Source: Craterostigma plantagineum (Eukaryota > Streptophyta > Magnoliopsida > Lamiales > Linderniaceae). From it: DNA of 64,000 bases. Below the pieces are notes generated by a model. That model was not told the DNA's origin. It saw only the letters and a list, made by a program, of their open reading frames with translations, and did no database searches. The stretch covers positions 1-64,000 of the forward strand of contig JAPQWV010001348.1 in the NCBI GenBank assembly GCA_027422505.1. The letters are read 5' to 3'. Positions 1 through 16,372 of the stretch are shown here, one piece after another. How positions within the stretch are numbered: the first letter of the stretch is position 1; each line of letters opens with the position of its first letter. Both the position numbers and the translations under genes were made by a program.

Positions 1-157
1 AAAATTCTTCAAAAACAAAATTTGCAGGAAAATTCTTCAATACAGATAGAAGAACCCAAACCATTTGGAAGTATCGAACTTGATTATTTTAAGGAAGGAA
101 AGAAAAAGCTCAAACAAGCTAAACATATGACTTATTATTCTTACTACTTGCAATTAG

Positions 158-2449
<2,292 letters not shown>

Positions 2450-3019
2450 GGGAATGCGCGCGCGTATTTTGTCCTTAGTTAGGGTTTTAGCAGTGCGCGC
2501 GTGTGTGATGGAGATAGATGGATAGGAGTTAGGACTGGAGAGTGGGGATTATTTTTTAAGAAAGAAATTACAAGAGAGAAAAAAGCTTAATCATTTTTTC
2601 AGTAGTACTTGATCTTAGGAGATTAAGTTGTTAAATTGAATAAAAAATAATTACGAGTACTTTGAAATTTTACATATTCAATTTGTTGATTTTAAAACTT
2701 ATTTAACATTACATTACTTAATTTTAAAACTTACAACCATAAAATTGCAAATTATCCTCAAATTGATTCAATAATTTCAATTCTTAATTTACGTGTCCTC
2801 ATAATAACACCACATCACAAGATAATCAAACCAAACAAAATTAGCAAAGAAACTCAGAAAATGAAAATCTAATGTCTTACAAATTATTCCTCAGGCTGAA
2901 GCTGTAATATAACACTGCATTCAGAGACTCAGCATGGAACAAACATACGTTCATTTATAGCTATAACAAGAAAGCCGACAAAAAGAAAGAGAAGGAGACA
3001 GCTTTGTTTCTTGTCCTTT

Positions 3020-4230
3020 TCACGTAAACGCCGACTGAATAGTCGACGAAACCCGAGAGGCGATGGTCTGCGTCGCAAATGCCTGAATCTGCTTCTTAGC
3101 ATCTGCAATAGAAGTTTCAAAAACTTCGCAATAATCCGACGCACTTACGCATATATTACAACGAAGGTAAATCTCAGACACACGCACCTTTATTACATCT
3201 CGTGAAGCCAACGATGTTTGCAATGCTCAGCGTCAAACAGACGCCAACCACAAGAAGATAATCAGCTTGAAACCTCACAAGAGAGAAGACAGCAAAGAAA
3301 ATCCACACAACAGCCTAAAAGCAGGAAAACGTCTTAAGGCAAAAGATAAAGATTTATGTCATCAAGAATTCAGAACTGTCTGCTTATTACCGTAAGATAC
3401 AGTGTCCCAAAAAAGCCCAGAATCCTTTTTGTTTATCCGAGCCATGGACTGCAATCGGGGAAGGATGGAAAGTAAGTGATGACCTTTTTTACTTTTGCGA
3501 CTACGCAAAGTGATAGATGGATTCATTCATTCTCACCTCTTGGTCGAGGCTTTCGTATCTCCACACGCTTTCTCCGTTGTCGTTTATTTCGTTCCACCAC
3601 CTAAGGCCGACGAGGATTCGCCCGCTCACGTTCTTGACGACCCAGAAATCGAGGGCGGCTAAGAAGACGGTGACCACGAATATGATGACGAAGCTTTCGA
3701 CGAAGAGGGCCGAAAGGATGTAAAATGCCAGCGCAGCGCCCTGAGATAATGAGAGCATTTGAGTTACGATTCCATTGAGTTTTTTAAATAGGTACATGGC
3801 GATGAATTGCTGAGTAAAGAGCAGCAATGGTAGGGAGATGAAATCGCTACCTTGAAAAGAACGTAGAAGAGGCATACTTGTGGATGGGCGTAATTCTCCG
3901 TTGGAACCTGGGCAGAGGCGAAATAATCGATTACCCAAAATGTTCAATCAAGATAATCAGCAAACCCTAATCGTGGAAACCCAATAAAATGGTATCGATT
4001 TGAGATCCTCTTCAGTGAAACTGTAGAAACCCTAATCGCCCAGCTGAAGCAGAAGCCCAGCAACAATAGAAGATACATCAATCACCAATTACGGAATCAC
4101 ATGTCAAAATCAATCACAATTGCCTCTCAGGTATCCAATTTCACAACAATCATTAGCTTTTCAATCCAATCGAAAATTAGCAACTGCTAGAGAACTGAGG
4201 GTGGATTAAACTCACGGGATTCAGATCCAT
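3020..4230 (-). CDS. ECH: ECHIDNA / TVP23 family trans-Golgi membrane protein, frame broken near 3404-3415
   Basis: TVP23/FAM18-type integral membrane protein of the trans-Golgi network; Arabidopsis ECHIDNA acts with YIP4 proteins in secretion of wall polysaccharides and in cell elongation. Exon 1 is only MDLNP (ATG at 4228-4230). Exon 2 (near 3863-3918) gives ENYAHPQVCLFYVLFK. Exon 3 gives GAALAFYILSALFVESFVII and FWVVKNVSGRILVGLRWWNE, the family hallmark. Exon 4 starts SMARINKKDS. Exon 5 gives VRFQADYLLVVGVCL, and the last exon ends TIASRVSSTIQSAFT. Hydrophobic membrane segments are evident. In exon 4 the expected W-L-F-W-W-T-L-Y-L reads through only with a net one-base frame correction: the text has TTTTTTGGGACA where TGG TGG ACA would be expected. 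As written the product would be truncated. Splice phases on both sides are 0 and agree with the family frame. Confidence 0.92.
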
Positions 4231-4369
4231 CGCCCGTTCGTTCCAAGAATCGTTCAGCTCTCTAATTAAAGGACTGGAGGAAGGTATTTCAGCTCTTCGA
4301 TGGACTTGGACTACACTGATAATCGCCCCTCCTTTTTCCCCCAATTGTAACACGTGATTTATGTAGCTC

Positions 4370-4664
4370 GGGGTCGTTTGATATCCGTTAATTGGATTAC
4401 ATGGCTATAAGTTATTTGTGTATGGTAAGGATTTTCGAGATATTTTAACATATTTGATATATGTGTATTAATTATTTGTGTAATGATATAAATTGTATTT
4501 AATAGATGTGTTTGAGGCATATATAAATGTGTTTGGATTAGTGATACACCCCGTAACCACCTTAGAGGTGGATATGCATATACAAGTCCTATAACGAAAA
4601 TCCTGGTAATAGACGTGTATAAACATACAAAGCATATATGGCTAAACACGGATAACAAACACAA
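4370..4664. repeat. Possible degenerate MITE upstream of ECHIDNA
   Basis: The ends show an imperfect inverted match (GTCGTTTGATATCCGT on the left, ACGGATAACAAACACAA on the right), resembling hAT-type MITE termini. The interior is AT-rich and non-coding. No target-site duplication could be fixed. Confidence 0.35.
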
Positions 4665-4692
4665 TGTAACTTATTCATACACATCTCATATC

Positions 4693-5336
4693 TAGGGGTG
4701 TTCAAATGTCGGTTAACCGACTGAACCGAAACCGAAACCGAAGCTTCGGTTCGTACCGAATATCGAACCGAAGTTTCGGTTCGGTTTTCGGTTTGTATTT
4801 TGATAACCGAAAAAAAATTCGGTTCTGTTTCGGTTTTTTACCTCGGTAAACCGAACTGAACCGAATAATCGAATTCTTTTTTTTTTTTTAAAATTAATAC
4901 ATATATATTATTATATAAAATATATAATGATATATTTTTATATGTCTTATTTAATAAATTAATAATTTACCCACCATATTTAATAAATATGGAAAATATT
5001 AGGATCATAAATTTATTCAAATATATATATATATATATATATATGATAATATATATTTATAATATAAATAAAATTAATATATTTACTAAAATATGGAAAT
5101 ATGTATGGGGTAGATGAAAATTTTATACAAATAAAAATATGATATAAAAAATATATAATTAAAATCGTATTAAAATTATTGTTTTTCTTTTTTTTATTAA
5201 AAATTGGTTTTTGGTCGGTTAACCGAACCGAACCGAAAAAAATTCGTAAAAACCGAACCGAACCGAATTGTTTCGATTCGGTTTTCGGTTTATGAAATTC
5301 TCGAACCCAACGGTTATTACCGAATGAACACCGCTA
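4693..5336. mobile_element. MITE-like element with CCGAACC-rich arms
   Basis: The ends are imperfect terminal inverted repeats: TAGGGGTGTTCA at the left and TGAACACCGCTA at the right. Both arms are packed with GGTTAACCGAACCGAA-type motifs in inverted orientation, and the centre is extremely AT-rich with an (AT)n run near 5020-5044. The hexamer CATATC occurs immediately left (4687-4692) and just right (5339-5344), a plausible target-site duplication. No transposase is present, so this is a non-autonomous relic. It lies between the ECHIDNA promoter and the invertase promoter. Confidence 0.65.
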
Positions 5337-5748
5337 CCCATATCCACCCTGCCCACATATACAAAGATATTAAGTCGTTGTCAATTGTCATAATAGGTAA
5401 TGCAATAACTAGTTAAGACTTGAGTGTGCAAACGCCTTACATGAAAAAGGGGCAAAGGAGACGGAAACCATTTTGGTCCATTCCCATTGCTTCTTTACCA
5501 AGAATCTTTGGACATCACATCTTTTGTTAACCCAATATCTGATCGTCGTCACCGCGAATTATTGCCTGCCTCTACAATCTGGCGCACACAACCATTTGAT
5601 TCCATTAGAGGATCATCCAATAGCTAGCTAGATTCTGTGTTTGTGGTCGATTCGCTCTAGATTATCGTTCTTTTCGTTCTTTATTCTCTGTATAACTTGG
5701 ATAAAAATCAGTTCTTTTCTTTCTTTTTCTTCTTCCTCCTCGAATGAA
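5337..5748. other. Invertase promoter and 5' leader
   Basis: No other gene is seen here. The stretch just upstream of the ATG at 5749 is pyrimidine-rich (TTCTTTTCTTTC), as in plant 5' leaders. An open frame extends upstream of 5749 without an ATG, so 5749 is taken as the start. Confidence 0.4.
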
Positions 5749-8227
5749 ATGAAGAACATCGCCAAACTCCTCAAGACGAAGCCTTGTTATGGAATCTTGT
5801 TACCTTGCAAGAACGCGCCATTTGCTGGGAGTGGGCTTGTCAATCCTTCGAGTTCCTCACAAACCCACAGAAAATTGTACGATTTTGGTCCTCAACCGTG
5901 CAGTTTTCGCGCCGTGAGAGGCATATTCAGCCAATCCCAGTCAAGGATTCTTCTTCTACGCAGTCGTAGTTTGACCGAAAGAACCCATCTTTCGGCTGCT
6001 AATAATGTCCCTTCTAACATCATCAAGGACCTGTCCACATCAATAGAGACCCGCGTGAATGATAAGAACTTCGAGAGGGTTTACGTGCAAGGAGGGATTA
6101 ACGACGCAAAGCCATTGGTCGTGGAGAAAATCGATTTCGACGAGAGTGTGGCGGTTGAAAGGGGATATGATGAGCATTGTGACAACGCTGGGGTTCACAT
6201 TGTTAAAGATGAGATTTTGAAGGAGGAAACGAGCGTTGGAGCTGAGAAAGGTGAGCCTGAGAACGAAAAAGAAGCGTGGAGGTTGCTAAGGAACGCCGTC
6301 GTCAGTTACTGTGGCAGCCCAGTGGGTACAGTTGCTGCGAACGATCCCAACGATAAGCTGCCCCTTAACTACGATCAAGTGTTTATTAGGGATTTCGTTC
6401 CCTCGGCGTTTGCGTTCTTGTTGAAGGGAGAAGGCGAGATAGTGAGGAACTTCTTGCTTCACACTCTGCAACTGCAGGTTTTTGTCCTTGACAGTCTTCT
6501 ATGCTTATGTACATGGGATTCGTCTATTTTGCGTTCTTTTCTTGAATGCCTTTTTTGTGAAACCTTTTTTCTGACCATACCCTTCATTGCATACAAGAGT
6601 TGGGAGAAAACAGTGGACTGTTACAGCCCTGGCCAGGGCCTAATGCCCGCCAGCTTCAAAGTTAGAACGGTGGCACTCGACGAAAATAAGTTCGAAGAGG
6701 TTCTCGACCCAGATTTTGGCGAATCTGCCATTGGTCGGGTAGCACCCGTGGACTCAGGTTTCTCACACTAATCTCATTATCTTGTAATATCGTTCTTTAA
6801 ACTCATTTAGACCCCATTTCATTCTTTCTCATCCTGCAATCATCGTACTGACCTTTTCGTTCGGTTGTGTTTCATATATATTTATGTTAGGGCTATGGTG
6901 GATAATCTTGTTGAGAGCATATGGAAAGCTAACGGGCGACTACGCATTGCAAGAAAGGGTCGATGTCCAAATGGGAATAAAGCTCATTATGAACCTATGC
7001 TTGTCTGATGGCTTCGACATGTTTCCCTCTCTGCTCGTCACTGATGGCTCTTGCATGATAGATAGAAGAATGGGCATCCATGGCCACCCCTTGGAAATTC
7101 AAGTAAGTTAGATGCTATAAATCGATCAAAGATTCAACCTTTATCCACTAAAACCATGTTCGAACTCTTAACCAGGCTCTGTTTTACTCTGCCCTTCGCT
7201 GCTCGAGAGAGATGCTTACGGTAGACGAAGGTTCAAAGAACTTGGTGAGCTCCATAAACAATAGGCTCAGCGCTCTTTCTTTTCACATCAGAGAGTATTA
7301 TTGGGTCGACATGAAGAAGATCAATGAGATATACCGTTACAAAACAGAGGAGTACTCGATAGAAGCCACAAACAAGTTCAATATATACCCCGAGCAAATC
7401 CCGCATTGGCTTATGCATTGGATTCCCGAAGAAGGCGGATACTTTATAGGCAATCTCCAGCCCGCCCACATGGACTTTAGGTTCTTCACCCTCGGGAATT
7501 TGTGGGCCATAGTGTCTTCGGTGGGCACGCCTAAGCAGAACGAAGCCATATTGAATCTGATCGAAGCCAAGTGGGACGATCTCATTGGGCAGATGCCTCT
7601 TAAGATTTGCTTTCCCGCCTTGGAGGCCGAGGAGTGGCGTATTATTACTGGGTCTGACCCGAAGAACACGTAAGCTTTCTTGAAATTATAAAAATCGAGT
7701 CTTTTTTGCTTAATTGGTGAATGACTTTTTTTTTTTGTTTCTGCTTAGGCCTTGGTCGTATCATAACGGTGGATCTTGGCCGACGCTTTTGTGGCAGGTA
7801 AGTACTTTTTTCGAATATTCGAACTTAAAGTGTCCTTTTCGGGCCTGCCCATAATGAGAAATTAACGGGGGCGGGGCCCGTTTTTCTTTCTCTTGCGTAG
7901 TTCACTCTTGCATGCATGAAGATGGGTCGGGCTGATTTGGCCCGTAAAGCGCTCGAAATAGTGGAGAAGAGGCTTCCCAAGGATGGCTGGCCCGAATACT
8001 ACGACACGAGGAATGGGAAGTTCATAGGAAAGCAGGCCCGACTTTATCAGACGTGGTCTGTTGCGGGCTTTTTGACGTCGAAGATGCTGTTAGAAAAGCC
8101 CGAGATGGCTTCGGAGCTGTATTGGGACGAAGATTATGAGCTTCTTGACATTTGCGCGTGCGCCACGGGCAATTCGAACCGTAAGAAATGCTCACGGATG
8201 TTGGCCAAGTCTCAGATTCTTGTCTGA
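5749..8227 (+). CDS. Neutral/alkaline invertase (GH100), organelle-targeted type
   Basis: Hydrolyses sucrose to glucose and fructose. Six exons (5749-6477, 6598-6757, 6891-7102, 7176-7669, 7749-7797, 7901-8227) join to 656 codons. Residues 1 to about 170 are a Ser/Arg-rich, poorly structured leader typical of plastid or mitochondrial members; the cytosolic class lacks it. The catalytic domain begins near [22 protein letters not shown]100 blocks seen include [66 protein letters not shown] and [15 protein letters not shown]. The C-terminus is a charged tail ending KSQILV. The frame is intact throughout. Length matches the 620-690 residue organellar class. Plastid versus mitochondrial location cannot be read from the sequence. 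Confidence 0.95.
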
Positions 8228-8609
8228 AGGGAGGATATTTCTGACCATTTTTTTCTTATTAGAAATTGTTTCACATTGAATGTTGATTTTACACACTGTA
8301 AAATCTGTAGGTAATATACGTTATATTACCCTACATACGTTATAGGAAAGAATAATATACGTTATAGGAATATACGTTATAGGAAAGAATAAGATGTTCA
8401 TAGCAAGCACAGAAGTGCTTGCGACTAAAATCATTCGACCCTTTGATACATTGAGACCTTTGATACATATTCATTGAGATCTCTTGAAAGAAATGTAGAA
8501 TTTGCAATTATTCATTGAGACCTTTGATACATATTGTTATTACAATATATGATGGAACTCTTGAAAAGACACAACATTGAATTAGGCAAAGCATCAAATA
8601 TAATAAATA
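8228..8609. repeat. Spacer with short TACGTTATA repeats
   Basis: This is the 3' flank shared by two convergent genes. Between 8313 and 8390 the motif TACGTTATA occurs four times, twice within the longer unit TATACGTTATAGGAAAGAAT. A second motif, CCTTTGATACATATT, recurs with changes near 8450-8540. No coding potential is seen. Confidence 0.6.
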
Positions 8610-9245
8610 TCAAACCTCCTTAACCTCCACGGCAGTATTATTACCACCAGCCCCATCGACGACGCCGACGACGACCTTCACCTCCTCCTCCTTACCAACC
8701 TCCGCCCCGCCGCCGGAAACCTCCGCGCCGCCGTTTTCAGCAACCTTATCAGCCTCGTCCTCCTTGACCTCCTCCTTATCAGCGGCGGCCTCCTCACCAC
8801 CACCGCCGCCGCCGTCGGCGACCTCGATCTGAAAGGCCTCGACTGGGAACGACTTCGAAAGCCCCGTCGGCGTCTTGAAGGTGACCTTCCCCGTCGGCGG
8901 GTCGTCGACGTAGATGTCGCTGAGATTGACCCACACCAGCAACTCCTTGGTCTTGACGCCGGTGAGCTTCTTGATCTTGTTGGGCTCGACGTAGGCGGTG
9001 ACTTCGGCGGCGTACTTCACCGGCCGGTTAATCTTCTCGAACCTGTGCTCGCACTTGTTCTTCTGTATGAGCCATACGAAGCCAGTTTCTTCTATGTATC
9101 CGCACTCTATTATGTCCTTCAATGGAAGAAGACCGTTGGGAAGTCCCACCTCGGTGAGTAAGAACTTCGACTTCACCTGACAAATTTCGTCGCCGTGGTA
9201 CAACTGCGACGCCTTGGCTCGAATTTCGTCGGTGATCAGAGACAT
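8610..9245 (-). CDS. DUF538 family protein
   Basis: A 211-residue, intron-less plant protein of the DUF538 superfamily; biochemical function is unsettled (lipid or chlorophyll-related binding has been proposed for relatives). The DUF538 core runs from about residue 10 to 140: LPNGLLPLKDIIECGYIEET, then VWLIQKNKCEHRFEKINRPV, VTAYVEPNKIKKLTGVKTKE, LLVWVNLSDIYVDDPP and PTGLSKSFPVEAF. The tail (about 145-211) is low-complexity, rich in Gly, Glu and Val, and probably disordered; such tails vary between family members. There is no signal peptide, which separates it from the secreted DUF538 subgroup. A TATATATATA stretch lies about 60-75 bases upstream of the ATG on the minus strand (9304-9318). The gene is convergent with the invertase. 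Confidence 0.9.
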   Translation of the reverse strand: MSLITDEIRAKASQLYHGDEICQVKSKFLLTEVGLPNGLLPLKDIIECGYIEETGFVWLIQKNKCEHRFEKINRPVKYAAEVTAYVEPNKIKKLTGVKTKELLVWVNLSDIYVDDPPTGKVTFKTPTGLSKSFPVEAFQIEVADGGGGGGEEAAADKEEVKEDEADKVAENGGAEVSGGGAEVGKEEEVKVVVGVVDGAGGNNTAVEVKEV

Positions 9246-9303
9246 TATTATTGTGTAATGAAAGTGGATAGAGTGAGTTTGAGGAGTTAGCGGTGTGCTA
9301 TCG

Positions 9304-9318
9304 ATATATATATATATA
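9304..9318 (-). promoter_or_regulatory. Probable TATA box of the DUF538 gene
   Basis: Alternating TA run placed 59-73 bases upstream of the ATG at 9245, a sensible distance for a short 5' leader. Confidence 0.45.
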
Positions 9319-10256
9319 GTTGAGAAAGGTGGGATTTTTAATTAATGTCGTGGTGTATATATGTAGTTGGGTTTTCACGAGAGTTTAAAAAAAAATGGTC
9401 GAATAGTGTTTATATTTCATTTGATTTTAATGTTGTTAGAAAAATGGAAAAGGAAGGATTGTGTTTATGCATGCAAATGAAGCTATAATTAAATTAATGT
9501 AATTTATGACGCATAGCTACCAAATTGAATACGTTTTAAGCCCGACATTGAAAGAAGGGACAGAAAGTAGTTGGAGTTGTAGTAATATCGAAGTGAGGGT
9601 TTTTAACTCTCGAGTTGAATAGGTGGAGGTTGGAGTATTATTAAGGCGTTATGAGTTTGATGTTTTTGAGCCGTGGAAAGTTGTTAACTGTTATATTCAT
9701 CTGCATTAAATTGATTGTTCATCACTATTTGCATCCTACATTTTTTTTCCAATTTTTTTTGCCAAGATTAGCTAGCTCACGGGCATTATTAGATTAGGGT
9801 CACAGCAATGTTTCTAACATTATTACAAAATGAAAGTAAGAAAGGAACAAATAATATTCTTATATTCAGTTCATAATACAAAATTTGAAACGTATGATAG
9901 TATTTACTTATTTATTTATTTTGGTATAATAATAAGATCGTTGTGATCTTTCCTTCCAATTATACTGGGTTTCATCACTCAATTTACTGGCCCCAGCTTA
10001 TTAATTTTCCTACCATCATAGTGTTGTTAGTTAGTCCTAGTCGTTACGGTTTAAGTAATTAAATGATAAAAACAGGTTAGAAAGAAATATTAGAATTAAT
10101 TTCAGCCTAGGTAAAAGTTATATATCTATGTAATAAATGAGTATTTTTCCCCAACAAAGATGGGATGGATTAACTTCGGTAACTTAAATATCCTAAAGCA
10201 ACAGAAAAAAATACCCAAAGATTCAGAAAATGGTAGCCCTTACATTACAATTACAT
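9319..10256. other. AT-rich intergenic spacer
   Basis: About 0.9 kb between the DUF538 promoter and the 3' end of the RPAP3-like gene. I see AT-rich sequence with no open frame of note, no RNA gene and no clear repeat boundary. Confidence 0.4.
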
Positions 10257-12079
10257 TCATGAGCAATATTTCCTTTTCAATTCACCGAGGATCTCAGCAA
10301 AATCTGGGCGCGCCTTGCTGAAAACTTCATTCCAAATTGTGAGAATATCTGCTCCAAATCAAATGCAATTGAGTGGAATTCTTGGATTTATGTAAACAAG
10401 CATACACCTATCGTTAATCATAGTCTTCACGGCTTATTAAATCGGTAAAGACACTGATAATTTTGAACTAACATACCAGATTTATCTGCTGATGAAAGGC
10501 ACATGATTATCACATCAAATCTTGGGATTTTGGTCAGGTTCTTCAAGTACTCAACGCTTAATGCAGTGTCTTCCCTGCCAAAAGGACAAACCAGTAACAC
10601 TCACACATGCTCATCTCAGGCGAAGAAGTTTTAATTTCCTTTCTCAAAATTGGAAACAGTTTTCTTACGTGAAAAAGGTGGCGATACACCTAATCATATC
10701 AACGAGGATTGAAGCTGACAATGCATTCTTAAATAGCCCTGGTAATGCAGTTGGCGGCGTTGTCTGATCAATATCATAAGATGGAAGAGAAGTTAAGGAG
10801 GAGTTATGGATATAAAACAGTAACAATTGCTATGGCTTAGGACTCAAATTCAAACTCAGAAAACAAATATTATACGTCTCTGAAAGCGTTAAATCTAAGA
10901 AATGGAATCAAGGCGAACACAGTATTTCACTTCCCTGAATGGAAAAATGATGGTAATATATGACTCGAATTAGAGAGCATCATAGCAAGAGTGAACCATA
11001 AAGATGCCCAAGAGGACACACTATGTCCTAACCTTTAACAAGCGAGCCTGTAAACTTTGATCCCCCGAAAGTCCTCGCCAAGAAACCTCAAATTGATATG
11101 CAGAAGTTGGCGTGACAATATTTTCTGTGGCTTTGGCTTTTGCAAAATTTGCGGCATTTGCAGCAAGCTCTTGCACAGATGGCCTTAATTCCTGTTTATG
11201 CTGCTTCTCAATATATGGTTTTATATTTGAAGTTCCTAAATCAACATTGGGGGATGCCTTGACTCTCACATTGTTTGTCTGAACTTCCACGACTGGGCCT
11301 GAAGCAACTTCTGCAGACCTATTGCCCTGCCAAACAACATTGAATGGCATAGCTGATTGAACAAGTATTCTTTTACTAACAATTGCACAATTGAAAAATA
11401 AGAAGCAACATAAAGCAACCCCATAGACATTGGATGTGAATCAACTTCTCCACATTTATCAAATTTCCAGGGAAATATTTAAGAACATAAGAGGACGTAC
11501 GTTCAAACTGTTAGCATGATGGAAGGAAGGTGATGAATCAACAAGGGGAAAACAATACAAATCATAGACCAGCATTCACTCCTCTAAAAACATATTATAC
11601 TAAAAATAAAGTTAATTATGAATAAAGCAAACCAAGAGACTATTTTCTGAAATCTCGCACACTCTCCCGACTGAACTTTTCTTGGATCTGGCTTTGTCTG
11701 ACTTTGATTTATCAGTCAATGACTTAGACGCCTTCTTCAGAATCTCCTGCAATGGAACAAGCAATAGATGCTGATGATTTCATCAAAAAAAGAGATAACA
11801 TTATGCTGCTTATTACATTAACACATTCAAGGCACAGTAAATTGTTGTCATATACGATATGAAATCTGTAATTGAACCAGTATCTCAATCTTCAAGCACC
11901 AGTTCAGAGCTATGTTGTACACATGGCTGCAAAGTTTATAGCATACCTTCTCCAACAAGGACTTGCAATCTGCATACTGCTTCTTGATCTCTTGGTTGTG
12001 TGGCTCCAATCTCAGACCAAATTCAGCATCTACATGTAGATCCAACCAGCTTGGTCAAATTACATTAGGAGTTACATGA

Positions 12080-12114
<35 letters not shown>

Positions 12115-13394
12115 CGTGTGTGTAAAGATGTGTTTGCAGACGTATATGGCATACATCACAAATTCTACCTTCGATGGCTTCTCTGAGTTTGCCAAGTTCT
12201 TTTCTTGCAGTTGACCTACGTGAATATGCCTTTATGTACCGGTCGTCTAGATTCAGGGCTTCTGTACAATCATTTTCAGCCTCCTGAAACCTAATTGAAT
12301 TCGAACAATGAGAGATTCATACAATAAACGACGAGTTTCCATCCATCATACCATTACCTTTTTATTTTGATGTATGCCATTGCCCTGTTTGCATAACACA
12401 CAGCAGTAGGTGACAAGGCAATGCTTCTCGAATAGCAATCTATTGCTTCATTGAATTTTTTCTGCTTGAAAAACTCATTCCCCTGTAAATAACTACCAAC
12501 ACTTCAGCATGCTTTTTCACTTTTTACCAACGCAACCACAAAGTAGACCATTAATGGGACCATACCAACTCTTTCTCGGCATTAGCATCAAGAAAGCTCT
12601 CCTGGGATTGGACGCCTGTTGTCAGGCGACTTAACGCCTCATAATTGTTTAAGTTGTCGTAGTTTCTGATAGAATCCGTGGTGCCAGTAAAAGGGGAGGA
12701 ATTTTTCCCTTTACCTCCATAGATTTCAGAAGGTCGAGCAGCCTTGTTTTTATGGGCCTTAACTAGCGGATCCTTATAGCACAATCATACGAGAAGGTTA
12801 GAAGAAACCGTGTAACCAAAAATTCTTTAACCAACAGAAAGATATAAAGGAAGAACTACTTCTTAGTGCCTCGATCGACCTTCTTACCATCTTGCCCTTG
12901 ACAGCGGAATCTGACTTGATTTTCTTACTTTCTTCCTTGAATGACAGCTCCCACTCTTGTAAATTGCTCAAAAGTCCCTCGTAATCCTGCTTTTTCAGAT
13001 AGATTCCACTCATAAACCCGTGCCACGAATCAAAATTTCCTCCACAGAGTTCTCTAAACGCGAAAACAACAAAAGATATCCAACAAAACAGCCCCTTTGC
13101 AGAACCAGGCTAACACTCATTCTTTAACTTCTATATTACTAGTTATTAAGGGTAGTGATCAATCTTTCAAAAGACAGAACCTACACTGAAGTCACTAATC
13201 GTTCCACCACACCAAACACAGGAAATAAGAAGGCGATCGCTAATTCGAGTACAAAGACGAAGTACAAATCACTAATAGCAATGAAAGTTCAAGAAGCAAA
13301 CCGCAAACAAGAGGACGGAAACTGAAAGAGTAATGACTATAGCTGTTTTGACCTGAGGTCTGCCTATAGAGTGCTTGGAAGGAAGCTTCTCCAT
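10257..13394 (-). CDS. RPAP3: RPAP3-like TPR co-chaperone (R2TP-associated)
   Basis: RPAP3/Tah1-type adaptor linking HSP90 to the R2TP complex for assembly of RNA polymerase II and PIKK complexes. Exon 1 (13353-13394) encodes MEKLPSKHSIGRPQ. Exon 2 (12888-12986) gives DYEGLLSNLQEWELSFKEE, the conserved N-terminal segment. After an acidic/basic linker, the TPR block begins at EKEL-GNEFFKQKKFNEAIDC, with CYANRAMAYIKIKRF and ending near DAEFGLRLEPHNQEIKKQYA. The C-terminal RPAP3 domain runs from SAYQFEVSWRGLSGDQSL to FAEILGELKRKYCS, with the stop at 10257-10259. All junctions I checked are in frame. A longer N-terminal reading from ATG 13013 is also open, but the 13394 start matches the family better. 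Head-to-head with the PDI gene, 322 bases apart. Confidence 0.9.
12080..12122. repeat. (AT)n(GT)n compound microsatellite in an RPAP3 intron
   Basis: An AT dinucleotide run is followed directly by a TG run, inside an intron of the RPAP3-like gene. Confidence 0.9.
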
Positions 13395-13716
13395 GGTTCG
13401 TCGCTATCCCCTTTTCTTTCTTGTAAAAGAACAAAATTAGCTTTTGAGGTGTGTGGAAAAATTGGAAACAGAGCGACTGAATGGAGTATTACCAAAATAC
13501 CCTTCGATGAAGATGTCTTGCGTAAGTACACGTGGCTTATTTTGGTACGTTGAGCCATGTCATTACGACCCCTAAAATTTTTATAGCGTTAGGTTAAGCA
13601 AGGAAAATAAGGATAATAACGCTTATAAATACGTAAAAGGACGAATCTCAATTCTCAAACCCCTTCTCGATAATTCATTTCGTTTTTTATTAAGAGGAAA
13701 ATCCAAAGAAAAGAAA
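13395..13716. promoter_or_regulatory. Divergent promoter of RPAP3-like and PDI genes
   Basis: Only 322 bases separate the two start codons. A palindromic G-box CACGTG lies at 13529-13534. A TATA box (TATAAAT, 13624-13630) sits about 90 bases before the PDI ATG. Both products are folding factors, so shared control is possible, but no strict ER-stress element (CCAAT-N9-CCACG) was found. Confidence 0.6.

Positions 13717-16372
<2,656 letters not shown>

Noticed and set aside
5641..5748. Upstream extension of the invertase frame
   Set aside because: It begins with TTG, not ATG; the first in-frame ATG is at 5749.
12798..13013. Alternative RPAP3-like start at 13013
   Set aside because: The open frame there is intron read-through; splicing the short exon at 13353-13394 onto GATTACGAG gives a family-like N-terminus.
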